Source: Pezizomycotina sp. ARF18 (lineage: Eukaryota; Ascomycota). From it: a DNA stretch of 64,000 nucleotides. The translations under genes and the position numbers were made by a program. The stretch spans positions 1 to 64,000 of the forward strand of contig AZLU01000098.1 of NCBI GenBank assembly GCA_002224055.1. Direction: 5' to 3'. The notes beneath the pieces were generated by a model. The model did not search any database. It worked only from the letters and a program-made list of their open reading frames with translations, and was not told the origin of the DNA. Shown piece after piece: positions 1-10,861 of the stretch (its first letter is position 1; each line of letters starts with the position of its first letter).

Positions 1-2062
1 TTTTTTTTATATTATTATTTAGTTAAGAGCTATTATAAGGCTTATTAACTTTAGCTCTTAAAAACGCGAGATATTTTATAATATTTAAGATTTAATCTAT
101 ATAAATAATTTTTTTATTATCGTAGCCTCCTTTATAAACGCCTCTAAATATAATTTAGAATATTAGTACGCGATAGAATTTTTACTATTAAGATATTAAT
201 ATAAGGATTATTCTTCGCGGGTAATTAAGATATTATAGGCGGTTATAGCTTTATTAATCTATATCTTATATATAGAAAATAGTCTATTATTAAGTATTTA
301 ATAGATATTTTTTTTATTATATATTTTTATACTAAAGTTATTTTACTAGCCATTATCTTCTTTTATAAAAGCTAGAAGATTTATAATTTATCTTTATACT
401 TTAAAGCTATTATAAAGTGGTTAAAAAAAAAGCGCGTATAGAGAAGAAGTCTAATGATTAAGGCGGTTTAGGCTATATAGACTAAACTCTTTTAGTATTA
501 TAAATATGGTAGATAACAAGTTTTTATAACTTAGCTAAGGGACTTTACTCTATAAAAAATAGAAGTATTATAAAACTCTAACGTAATAGATATAGAAAAG
601 AAGAAGAGTAAGAAAAAGGAGTAGATAATAAAGAAGCGTATAAAGATTATTAGCGAAAATATAGAAAAGAGTTATAGATTATTATAAGTATATTATAGCG
701 TTAGAGAGTAAAGAGAGTTACTTTAAAAAGTTAAAGTATTAATAAAAGAGAAATAGAATAAAAAAGGATCGAGTTTAAGAAAATATTTCTTATAGGCTCT
801 CTTATACTCGTTAAATTTAATACTAATAAATCTACTTAGTATAATAAGTTAGTTTAGTTCGATAAGTATAACTCTAAATAAAATAAGCTATAATTTATTT
901 TTAATACTTAGTTAAAAGTATTTATATAATTTTTTAATTTAGTAGAAGAAAATAAGTCTTTATTTTTAATTTTTTAAAAATAGTAAAGAATATTTTTAGT
1001 ATCCCCGTCGCTGGAGTTAATATTAAGCGCTTATTTTTGTAGGAACGAGATATTTTTTATATAATTAATAGGCTTAAAGCTAGTATAATACGCGATATAT
1101 TTATAAAAATTAATTAAAGGATAGGTTATGTAGAAAACGTTATATTAAAGTAAAGTGTAGAAGATTTAATAAATAAAAATACTATGTTTAAGGACGATAT
1201 TAATATTACTAAGAGAGTAATTTATATTAGTAGTAATAATAAGGATTTAGAGATAGAAGAGTATAAATAACTTTAATTCTATTAATAAGAGTATTAATAA
1301 TAATAATATTTTATTGTCGTAGTCTAAGCTAGAAGCGATAATACTCTTTTAAAGATATTAATAAGATAATTTGTAGTAGCTTATAAATAATTAAAGAGAA
1401 AGAAGGAGATATAAGTATATAGACTAATTTTAGCCGCGGATTATATATTAGGGTTTTAATATGAGGAGGGCGAAGTAGTAGGAGATAACTAAGTATTAGG
1501 GCTTACGTAGGCTGAGGAGGAATTAAGAAGAGTTTAAGGTACGTTAGACTATTTATTTTGTTTATTTTTAGTTTTTTTATTATTATACTTAAAATAAGTT
1601 TTTAATATAAAATTTATTAATTGTATATATGTGGTAATACTTTATTTTTATTTCTTTTATATCGTATTTATAGACCTTAGTAGGAGAATATTCTTAATAT
1701 TAAACTATAGTATAGGGATATCGGTGCTCTATATAAAGACGTCGTAGGAGGATACTCTTAGTATTAAGCTATAGTATGTAGATGTTAGTTAATAGATATA
1801 ATATAATAAGATAATAAATTATATATATATAAATAATTTTTAAATCGATATAAAAATGCGAAAAAGTATATAAAATTATAAATAATATATACGTATAATA
1901 TTTTTTTAGGGTCTTGGCGGTCTTGGCGGGTAACCCGACCTTGGCCGGGTTGGGTATGGGCTACCCGCCTATTTAAAAAATCTCAAAAACCCGCCCGAAC
2001 CCGACCCGGAGCAAAACCCGAACGGGCCGGGTCAGGATACCCGGGCCCGATATCGAATACTA
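1..2062 (+). mobile_element. hAT DNA transposon, right-hand part, RIP-degraded; left end outside the window
   Basis: The plus strand around 980-1130 still reads as the C-terminal dimerisation region of a hAT transposase: a frame beginning at 980 gives KNIFSIPVAGV followed by a stop where Gln is expected, then ERDI and NRLKASTIRDIF, close to the family pattern IPVAGV..ERLF..ARDI....RLKPETI. An acidic, Ser/Asn-rich tail follows at about 1190-1260, as in many fungal hAT proteins. The element ends in a GC-rich block (1908-2062) whose last bases, read inward on the minus strand, are TAGTATTCGATATCGGG. These match the terminus of the complete element at 16556 (TAGTGTTTGACATCGGG) at 14 of 17 positions, and all three differences are transitions. 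CA and TG are nearly absent in the body. The protein is dead: many codons have become stops of the CAG-to-TAG kind. The matching start and target duplication lie left of the window; CTTAATAC (2063-2070) is the expected duplication copy. Confidence 0.8.
1908..2062 (-). repeat. GC-rich terminal/subterminal block of the hAT element
   Basis: About 150 bases of CCCGACCCG/CGGGT-type short motifs stand out abruptly from AT-rich DNA on both sides. The same composition and motif type occur at both ends of the complete hAT element (16556-16680 and 24370-24516), so this is a family feature of the ends rather than a gene. Such subterminal motif clusters are where hAT transposases usually bind. Confidence 0.75.
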
Positions 2063-2782
2063 CTTAATACTCTAGCTTAGACGTAGCTGCTGCTATACTA
2101 ACTGCGCGTATATAGTAAAGGCGACGTTATACTTTTATCTCTAGCTTTATAGAAAGCTATTAGCCGTATGATAAGACCGCTATAGTATCTTCTATAGTAA
2201 TTTAGCTAGCTAGCGATATAAGAGGTCTTTACCTCCGGCTAACGGCTCTAGGGTAATAAGGTCTAGGCGTAGTATCTACTATACTTCCCGTTTAGTCTTT
2301 TAGTAGTCCTAGCTATTAATAAATCGTTAATTACTTAATTTTAGAGCTGTAAGACTCTTAATCTGTTAATGTTAGAATTATAGGTGCTAGCGTATAGTAT
2401 ATTGTAAGGTAGTTAGTGAGCCCCCTTTTTGGGGGTCTCCGGCATATATATACTATAGTAATACTAGTGCCTAGATATGCTGCAGGCCGCGTACACGGGT
2501 TCTTCCCCCGTGCAGCTACACAGCAGCAAGTCTATGTTCTATACCTCAACAATAATTACTAGTAGAGATAATAAATAATTATGCGCTATTAAAAAAAATA
2601 GAAATTTTAAAACGTATCTAAATCGATATTAAAAGATTTTATTACGATATTATATTAAACTAATATTTTAAGTATATTTATAATATGAAAGAAAAATATT
2701 AGAAAGTAAAATGAAAAACGGAATCGAAAGAATAAAAGGAAAGGGGATGGAAAAGGGAGCGCGAAGTTAGAAGAGTAAAATC
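2063..2782. other. AT-rich interval with two GC hairpins, no gene
   Basis: Moderately RIP-like DNA between the hAT end and the TPR-CHAT gene. It holds two short GC-rich inverted repeats, CCCCCTTTTTGGGGG at about 2424-2438 and CACGGGTTCTTCCCCCGTG at about 2497-2515, which could fold as hairpins. I see no reading frame or known element in it. It may be the remains of an older, unidentified repeat. Confidence 0.5.
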
Positions 2783-5700
2783 CTAATAATAGAAAACCAG
2801 TATTATGGTCCAACGTGAATGTATGCGCCCAAATAGCGGATTACTTTTCTCCACTTCGTTACCTTTGTACTCCCAGGGTCTCACTATCCTGTTGCTTCTA
2901 CTTCCAGTATCTATATATTTTTCTCTCGGACACTGAGGTTCTGCAGATCTCACTTCACCCTCTTGATTTGTGATATCGCGAAGAAATCTTGCAGCCCTGT
3001 GTACGCCTAATGATATTCTCCACGATGCTCTCTCACTATCGATAACATCGCCACCTCGTATCGTCTTGTACACCTCTTCCGCTACATTAACAGAATATCG
3101 ATCCGATACTTCCCATAAAGACCCAACACATGCTGAAAACCCGCTTAGCTGGCATGCAGACACCAAGTTTATGCCCTGTCATACAAGTTCTCTACTGACT
3201 TTCGCCTGTCGAGCAAGCTGAGAGATATGCCACCAAGGAGATTTCTGACTCAAGTTTAATTCGACGAGATGCTCGACTGTTAAAGGGTTTTCTTCCCAGT
3301 CTCTAAGAAGCAAAGAGCTCCTTGAAGGATCCGATGGGTGTTGATTCGCCATGGCCGGCAAAATGAAAGATTGTGCAAGTGCCTAAGCGCTCCAGGACAT
3401 CTTTCTACATGGCCGTTTCAACGTCGCTCTTCGAATCGAGTCCGGGAGAAGATTGACCAATTTTTTCACCTCTTCATCAGCAAATATAAGGTCGGACTGT
3501 CCCGGTGTCATGTCCATCGACACAAACAACGCCTCACCGGACACGAAATTGAGATTCTTCTTCTGCGAATTGCGGCGGGCGTATAGAAGCGCCTTGATGG
3601 ACGAACTATACGACGATACCACCCTGTCCAGTGCTGACTCCGTGGACTGTGGGAACGGACGGCCGGCAGCGTGCAGTGGTAACAAACTTAGTTGCCCAGT
3701 CGGGATCCACCATATGCGAGGCCACTTGTTGTTTGATGGCGGCTCCGAAAACCCAATTCATTTAGAATCGGTGAACAGCTGCAGTCCAGAGCCACTCCAA
3801 CACGCGAGACATCTGACCACCTGCGTCCGGGGATGACGTGGGAGCGGAGCGGGTTGATCTCATGAGCTCAACCATTTTTTTCGATTTCTGCTTTGTGTAG
3901 ATCCGGAAGACGTAGCGATCGAATGACTTGCGTTTGAACGAGGAGTGCGTCGCAACGATATTTTACTGACATTAATGAGAACGATAGGCCCCAGAGATGC
4001 AGCATCCCTTAGTTCATCAGCGTGGGGAGGGCGCAAGAAGTTATCAAGCTGGTAGATGACGAATTTGGTCGATAACTTTCTCGAGCTCGCGGCTGCTTCG
4101 TGGCGTTGATTCGTCTCCGCTGCGGAAGCTGAAGCCCACCCGATCACAGAATCGATCATGCTCGAACTTGATGAATCAAGGATATCTCGAAGTTGGATAA
4201 ACTTCTCTGCCATCCCTGGGTGCTGCTCCTGGAGCTCAGTCACGTCAGATCGCGTTCCGAACCGCAGACCTGTAATAATGTTTCTGCCTTGCTCCAGCAG
4301 TTGCACGGCACGAGATGGATCCTTTCCAGTTCGAGAGCGGCGCAGACAGCTAATGTAGCTAAGCCGGCGAAGCTTCCTAGTATGTGCTGCTGGTCGCGTT
4401 GTTGTAACTGACGTGGAGCGACTGTTGGAAGAAGATCCACAGCAATCTCTGTGATACGGAAGACTTCAGCCCACTTTCGATTATGGGCTAGTCTTCTAGC
4501 AGCATTTAAAGCTGAGCTTATTCGAGTATGTGGTGATGCAACGTGCAATTCCACCACCGCTACCCATAGAGAGATAGCTCGCTTAGATCCTCATGCTTGC
4601 CCGTTCGCTCGAACCTTGTGCTAAGGGAAATGGCTAGGTTGTTCATGCAGGTTGCTCTGTTTGGGTGGTCGCGAGGTGTCGCTTCTACTGTATCTTCGCT
4701 TCTCTGAATAGCTATGTGCAGTCGTTAAGGTCGCCCGTCCGCTCGAACCTTGTTCTAAGGGAAACGGTCACGTTATTTAGGCGGCCTACTCTGTCCGGGT
4801 AGTCGCGAGGTATCGCTTCTACGGCATCTTCGCCTCTCTGAATAGCTATGTGTAAGTCGTTAAGGTCGCCCGTCGCTCGAACCTTACTCTAAGGGAAACG
4901 GCTAGAGTGTTTAGGTAGGCTACTCTATCCGGGTAGTCGCGAGGTATCGCTTCTACGGCATCTTCGCCTCTCTGAATGGCTATATGTAAGTCGTTAAGGT
5001 CGCCCGTCCGCTTAAACCTTACCCTAAGGGAAACGGCTACGTTGTTTAGGCAGCCTGTTCTGTTTGGGTAATCGCGAGGTGTCGCTTCTACGGTATCTTC
5101 GCCTCTCTGAATAGCTATATGTAAGTCGTTAAGGTCGCCCGTCCGCTCGAACCTTTTAATGAGGGGAGCCAAGTTACTTAGGCAGGCTGCTCTATTAGGG
5201 TGGTCACGAGGTGCCGCTTCTATAGCATCTTCGCCTCTCTGAATGGCTATGTGCAAGTCGTTGAGGTCGCCCGTCCGCTCGAACCTTGCGATAAGGGAAG
5301 CGATTACGTTGTTCAGCGGCCTGCTCTGTTTAAGTGGTCGCGAGGTGTCGCTTCTACGATATCTTCGCCTCTCTAAATGGCTATGTGTAAGTCGTTGAGG
5401 TCGCCCGTCCGCTCGTACCTTCTTAGAAGAAAGTAGCTACGTTATTTAGGTAAGCTGCTCTATACGGGTAGTCTCGAGGTATCGCTTCTACGACATCTTC
5501 GCCTCTATAAATGGCTATGTGCAAGTCGTTAAGGTCGCCCGTCCGCTTAAACCTTTTAATAAGGGAAACGGCTAGGGTGTTTAGGCAGGCTACTCTATCG
5601 GTGGCCGCGAGGCGTCGCTTCTACGGCATCTTCGCCTCTCTGAATAGCTATGTATAAGTCGTTAAGGTCGCCCGTCCGCTTGAACCTTTTAATGAGGAAA

Positions 5701-6560
5701 AAAGCCACGTTGTTCAGGCAGGCTACTCTATTCGGGTGGTCGCGAGGTGTCGCTTCTACGGCATCTTCGTCTCTCTGAATGGCCATGTGCAACTCGTTGA
5801 GGTCGTAGGCTGCTCTGTCCGGGTGGTCGTGAGGTATCGCTTCTACGGCATCTTCACCTCTTTGAATGGCCATTTGCAATTCATTGAGATCGTCCGTTCG
5901 CTTGAATCTGCCAAGATGAGAGGCTGGATCACTCGCCTCTTCATCATAGAGGTTGCCTCTATAGCCATGGAGATCGCTTCGTTTAGATCCTCAGGCGACT
6001 GCGTCTGCAGGTGCCTCTTGAGTTTCATCTTGCTCAGATCCATCCATATGTGCGGATGGTTAGGGTGATGACAGTCCGAGAGAGTGAGCATCTCTACAGC
6101 GCGGAAAGTGGCTCGATCAAGATCCTCCAGCGAATTTGTACACTCGTATTTTTCATCAGCATAACAATTAGATCCTTTAGGTAGGTTGCGTAGTCTGCGT
6201 TATTAATTGTGGCCATCACCGCTTCCTCAGCTCTATCAATTGCTTTCTGAATGTCGTCCACTGCGCCCGTTTTCGAGAATATGAAGAAGTAAAGGCTGCT
6301 GAGTAGCTTAACTTGTTTAACATCGTCCTCTGGATTTCTTCGAAGGTGCTTGCAAATTCGTATAATTGTTGTAGATCCATGTCATAACACAACAGCTCAG
6401 CACTGTCATCAGGAGCATATCCAACTCTCGGTAGTATTCTAACGCCGTGAACTCTGGTTGATACCTGTACCAGTGCTCCCGAAACTGAAGGAAGGCGATA
6501 CTATTACCGACGCCAAATATGCTTGCCGAAGGAGTAAGGCTCGGTTGAGTGATGTTGTGA
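2783..6560 (-). CDS. TPR-CHAT protein (tetratricopeptide array with C-terminal caspase-like CHAT peptidase)
   Basis: Read on the minus strand, the order is: a degenerate TPR-like helical start (about 6560-5950), a run of near-identical 45-residue TPR units (about 5900-4590, core LNDLHIAIQRGEDAVEATPR), a linker of the kind always found before fungal CHAT domains (about 4560-3860, with DQQHILGSFAGLATLAVCAA and LQLLEQGRNI), then the CHAT domain (about 3800-2800). Both expected catalytic residues are visible: His in FHFAGHGESTP (codon 3351-3353) and Cys in AYLSACSTGES (codon 3213-3215). The later CHAT core LVSACQLSGF and GSLWEVSD is also present. CHAT is a caspase-superfamily cysteine peptidase and TPRs normally sense or hold a partner; substrate unknown. 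The frame changes many times, so the exact start is uncertain, and I chose about 6560 because TPR-like sequence fades there. It lies head-to-head with the caspase gene at 8005. Confidence 0.85.
4590..5900 (-). repeat. Tandem array of ~135-bp units coding 45-residue TPRs
   Basis: The motif TTAAGGTCGCCCGTCCGCTC (or its TTGAGG variant) recurs with starts near 4726, 4861, 4995, 5130, 5262, 5396, 5530, 5663 and 5798, a spacing of 132-135 bases. The unit is 135 bases, i.e. 45 codons, so gain or loss of whole units keeps the frame. Adjacent units are far more alike than TPRs need to be for folding, which points to recent unit duplication or gene conversion. Units shorter than 135 carry small deletions of one to three bases. 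Confidence 0.88.
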
Positions 6561-6699
6561 GATTCAAGAGAAGGATCACTCTAGCTAGGCCGGGCTAGAA
6601 GGAAGGTCCATTCCTGTGGAGGCTTGGGTATTGGATCGTGGATTAGCGAGTCACCTAGGCCGGCCTTCGAATGGGTTAGTGGTAAGAGGGACCTCTTGA

Positions 6700-7002
6700 T
6701 TATGTTGTGCTTGCCGGGCCTGCTCTTGCGATGTCTCCACCCGGCGCTCGGAGTTCCCGACGCGCTCGGTGGAGATAGGGAAGGAGAGGGGGTATCGGCG
6801 CTGAAACTTGGATCTGATGATCGCGAGTCGGAGAGTCGTCCCTACTCGGCTCTCTGGCGAGCCGAGCTCTTATACGAGCTTCGTTAAGACGACGTTCTAA
6901 GTCCCTGATCCTTTCTTCTGCCTCTAATTCTTCCAATTCTTGTTGCAAGCGGGCTTCCTTCTCCTGAAGGCTTTCTATCCGTCGGTTTCGACCCTCTGAC
7001 AT
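6700..7002 (-). CDS. Small coiled-coil reading frame, unrecognised
   Basis: A clean 100-codon frame. Residues 7-55 are a strongly charged coiled coil (LQEKEARLQQELEELEAEER, then RDLERRLNEARIRARLAREP), followed by a Pro/Ser-rich basic tail. It sits 140 bases upstream of the TPR start on the same strand, so it could be an N-terminal exon of the TPR-CHAT gene, a separate small protein, or the start of a gag-like protein from a lost retroelement, since coiled-coil starts of this kind occur there too. Nothing in the sequence decides between these. Confidence 0.4.
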   Translation of the reverse strand: MSEGRNRRIESLQEKEARLQQELEELEAEERIRDLERRLNEARIRARLAREPSRDDSPTRDHQIQVSAPIPPLLPYLHRARRELRAPGGDIARAGPASTT

Positions 7003-8004
7003 CGCGAGTCTTTCGTAGGTGCCTACGTAGGTATCGAAGTTATTAGAAAGTAGGGATACCGGGGACTAGGTTTAAGGATCTCACCGTTGTATGCTCTAGG
7101 TTATAGTAAACGGAAATTTGAGTTGTTACCCAAGCAAAGGGCGTCCATGAAATTGTCGAGTTTGTTGGATAAACGATGGGGGATGTCCATACCTGATAGA
7201 CCTTTTTAGTATAAATAATATTATTTTACTATGTTGCACAAAATATTTAAAATAAAACAAATCAGAAAAGCGGTGAGAATACTATTGGCCGTTCCGTAGT
7301 GGGGTTCGCGGAGATTAAAAAATCCCTGGACTACGTTCGCTTTTGTCATAGGAGCACGTCAAAAGTGTGTACACGAAAGGGAATAGTAGGATAATCCAAT
7401 GGCTTTCACAGAACAGCAAGTTCAGCGATACGCCTAACAAGGCGCAGTCCTCGTGCATGGTCACCGAGTGTCCAAGTAGCGAATGAACGACTGCCAGGTC
7501 GCCTGCAAATGTACTTCCTCCGCATCTTGAGGCGGGGGTGAATCCTCCGAATCAGCCACGAAATCCGCCTACGGGGTCAGCGGGCGTGCAATGCGAACTG
7601 GACGCGTCCTCTGCCTTGAGAACCTGGCGACTGAATGCGCTGCCCCCAATTCAGGCTGCCTCTCGTAGAAATGATGATCCGCATGAACTAAAATGTATAT
7701 CAAGGCTCTATCCAGCCTCAATCTAGTGGATTGAGCACGCAGTTGCCCTCACCTGTTTTCCGAGGAGAGTGCTCTACCCTTCGGATGAAGCAGACAAACT
7801 CAACCCCTGCGTCCAGCGAAAGACCCCAACTGTGCGCTGTTCAATACACTTCACATTCAACGGCGAGTGACTTCCAGAGCTTGAATTTTTGATTTGGCAC
7901 GTTTGGGAACCGAGGTAATATTGACACCCGACGCTTTCTTTCACTGTTTCGTGAACCTGCTAGGCAGTCGCTAACTTTGAAATCTGGTGGCATAGGCAAC
8001 TAAC
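7003..8004. promoter_or_regulatory. Divergent intergenic region between the TPR-CHAT and caspase genes
   Basis: About one kilobase separates the minus-strand TPR-CHAT side from the plus-strand caspase start, so the promoters of both genes probably lie here. I see no gene and no clear named motif. A short palindrome-like GTAGGTGCCTACGTAGG occurs near 7016-7032. Confidence 0.4.
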
Positions 8005-10125
8005 GTGATAGCTGAATCACGTCCGCCAGCCTCTATGGCAAACGAAGGAGCGAACAAATGGGCCGTGTTAATCGGAGTAGACTACTACATCAGCGGCGCA
8101 TCGAGACCTGAGGTGCCGTTTCGTCACCTAAAGGGCTGTGTGGAGGACGTGAACCTGGTCTGCGAGTACCTCCGCGAGTCGTTGGGGGTGCAGGACTCTC
8201 ACATATATCGACTCACCGCCACATCACCAAACGACGATAGCGGGGTGCCGAAGGAAGACCCATCCAAGTGGCCAACATATGAAAACATCGTCGGTACGCT
8301 TCAGAAAGTGTCCCGGGAGGCCAAGCCGAGAGATCTGGTCTACCTACACTACTCGGACATGGTATACGCGCCAAGACTATTTTTGGCGACCTGAAGGAGA
8401 CGATGCTCTCGACGAGGCTCTCGTGACAACAGACATCGCCTGCGGAGGGCGTTATATTCGGGACGTAGAACTCGCGTATCTACTCCAGGATATGGTCAAG
8501 AAGGAACTTATCGTTACGGTTGTGCTGGACTGCTGCCATTCCGGCGGTGCTGATCGCAGTCGGGATTATACTCTGGACGCCCCCAAGGTCCGAGGAATCG
8601 CACAATAGACAAAAATACGCTGGACAGCGACATATCGGAGTTTCATGCGAACTGGAAATTGCTATGAGAAAGCATGCTCATGATGTCGGACGAAGCGCCA
8701 GTGTGGCCAATCACTGGCTGCTTGAGTCGCATGGATATGCGATTTTCGCTGCGTGCAGGGCACACGAGTCGGCGCTCGAGAGAAACCGCGGCGGCAGGAT
8801 GCAAGGCCTTCTAACATATTCTTTGATCGACACGCTCAAGAACAATTCACAAATGCTTACATACCACAAGTTATGGGAGCTTATTGCCCAAAAGTTCGTG
8901 ATCAGTCGTCCACGAAACAAAACGTTGTATTGGGGGGGAAGGAGACCGACTGTTCTACAGCGGCGATCACCTGGACCCGTTCCATGTGGCGGCGGTCACC
9001 GTGATCAAAGTAGATGTCACGGGAGGTCGGACCACAGCGCGACTGAATGCTGGTAAGGTACACGGAATTTCCAGCGGTACGGAATTTGACGTATGGTCTG
9101 CTTCGTGCTCCGATTTCAGTGACTCCGAGCGACTGGGTCGGTTGCGTGTGACAATAGCTGAAGTGGTTACCGCAGAGGCCAAGCTGGTCGAGCAATTTAC
9201 TCCAAGCCAACAGCTGAAGGTCGGCTGTCTAGCACTGCCGCGCACCGCCGTGACACTGCGACGGCCAGTGCGACTCCTTTACCCGGAATCCCAGGCGAGG
9301 ACGACTTAACTGAAAAGTCTCTGGACGCAGCACGCGAGGCCTGGAAAAGGCATGGCACCACGTTTGCTCCTTTGATCGATGGCTCCGAAGGCGGGGAAAC
9401 ATTTCAAGTGCAGGTTAAAAACGGCGCGTATGAGATACTGGGTGCAGAGGCCAACCGCTTCAGCATAAGGTCCTTCCTTTACCTGTTGATGCGGAACGCG
9501 CTGCCGAGAAACTGGTGCGCCGCTTGATACACCTGGCCAAATACCGCAATGTGTTGGATTTGAAAAGCCCCAGTAATCAGCCCGGGCTTTCCGTTAGCCT
9601 GGATAAGAAACCATATTCTTTCCCCTTAAAACCGCGACTGGTTAATGACCCGCCTTCTACCCCTTCGACAAACCAACGTCGCGAGGCGTCCGCGGACGAA
9701 TGGCTGTTGCTTCAAGTGGTGAACACATCAAAATTCGTGTTGAATATCACCGTGCTGGACATGGACTCTTCGTGGCGATCGAACAGATATATCCTAGCCG
9801 CGGTGCAGCTTACGAGGTTTTGGATCCAGGGAAAACGCTCTATCTTCCTTTGAATGTGATAGTACCGGATGGGGCTGTAAGGCCGGGAGTACTTGATACT
9901 ATAAAAGTCATTGCTACGGTCGAGCCCACCAGTTTTCTGTGGCTGCAGCTCGCAGAGCTGGATGGGAAAACATTACAGCGCGGTGGTGCCCCAACCGAGG
10001 AACGCGCTTGAGCGTTTACAGGCTGCCATGATGCTCTGGGAGCCCAGGAGTACAAAAGTGGTAGTGTGTATCCCCTAAGATGGTATGTCGAGCATGTGAC
10101 CATCGAGGTGGGCGACGTAAGCTAA
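8005..10125 (+). CDS. Caspase-domain protein with long C-terminal region (fungal metacaspase/orthocaspase type)
   Basis: The N-terminal 200 residues are a caspase p20 fold: ANKWAVLIGVDYY (first strand), KGCVEDVNLVCEYLRESLGV, then the catalytic His in YLHYSGHGIRAKT (codon 8358-8360) and the catalytic Cys in VVLDCCHSGGADRS (second Cys, codon 8534-8536). A p10-like stretch follows at about 8710-8960 (ESHGYAIFAACRAHESALE, RMQGLLTYSLIDTLK). After that comes a C-terminal region of about 350 residues that resembles the beta-rich tail of bacterial and fungal caspase-family proteins (WLLLQVVNTSKFVLNITVLD; LRWYVEHVTIEVGDVS at the end). Caspases of this family cleave proteins after Arg/Lys and act in cell death or protein quality control. 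ATG at 8005 or 8035 are both possible; 8035 gives the start usual for the family (MANEGANKWAVLIG). The frame shifts several times; in the His motif a single base is missing. Confidence 0.85.
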
Positions 10126-10319
10126 GAGGAAGGGGCCGGGTTATAGTCGGAAAGCTCTTAGAAATGAGCACGATTATCGGGGATGAAGAATGAGCATTAG
10201 ATTAATCTTTATGTACCATTTTTATTATTTAACCTTAATGCCTTATAATACTATTTTTAATTTCAATTTGTTGGATTCCGTATAGGTATCGGTACTAAAA
10301 ATACTATACTGTTTAGACA
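10126..10319. other. Short AT-leaning spacer
   Basis: Spacer between the caspase stop and the NB-ARC fragment. No promoter or terminator signal that I can name. Confidence 0.3.
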
Positions 10320-10861
10320 ATTTTGCGCCGCCGCCGCTGAACTTTCGTATTCCTTTTCAAATCCCGTTCCATCGCAACGAAAAATTCACGGGTCGTGAAA
10401 AAGAGCTAGCAAAATGAAGGGTAGTCTCGAAATGCAGAAGTCTGGGGATCCTTCGAAACGCGCCTTATACGGTCTTACTGGTACAGGCGGATGGCAAGAC
10501 CCAGCTTGCTATCGAGTACGCGTACCGTTATGAAGGCAATTATACTGCTGTCTTCTGGGTAAACGGAGCTAGTATTGTCGATGTTAATGCTAGTTTTTTC
10601 GAAATGGCCGCCGTCATTGTTAGGGAACAAGCAGACACGATGCGTACTTCGAACTATACAGAAATAGCGTACCGATTAGGCTTGGTGTCAGTCTTGAACC
10701 AGGATGGTGTACTGTCCGTGAAAGAGGATGCCGCTGATAAATTAAAAGTGCAGTTTTAGCCTGGCTCTCTAAAAAATATAACATGACGTGGCTTATAATC
10801 TTCGACAATTACGATAATCCTAAGGTATTTAATATCCAAGATTTTCTTACCGAAACGCAGA
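10320..10861 (+). pseudogene. NB-ARC (NLR-type) nucleotide-binding domain fragment
   Basis: The plus strand reads FRIPFQIPFHRNEKFTGREK, the usual lead-in to a fungal NB-ARC domain, then a P-loop region ALYVLTGTGG..GKTQLAIEY in which one codon is damaged, then AYRYEGNYTAVFWVNGASIV and, about 90 residues later, the Walker B-like WLIIFDNYDNPK. After FNIQDFLTET the similarity stops dead at about 10860, where Ty1/copia sequence begins. No N-terminal effector domain and no C-terminal sensor repeats are present, so this is a remnant of an NLR-like gene. It lies on the same strand as the caspase and only about 200 bases downstream, which leaves open that the two were once one protein or an NLR with a caspase effector. 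Confidence 0.75.

Noticed and set aside
4590-5900. CRISPR array, because of regular spacing
   Set aside because: Whole 135-base units are repeated without unique spacers and they encode TPRs.
2783-6560. Bacterial contamination as the source of the CHAT and caspase genes
   Set aside because: The linker and lead-in motifs are the fungal forms, the genes lie between fungal transposons, and neighbours have fungal introns.
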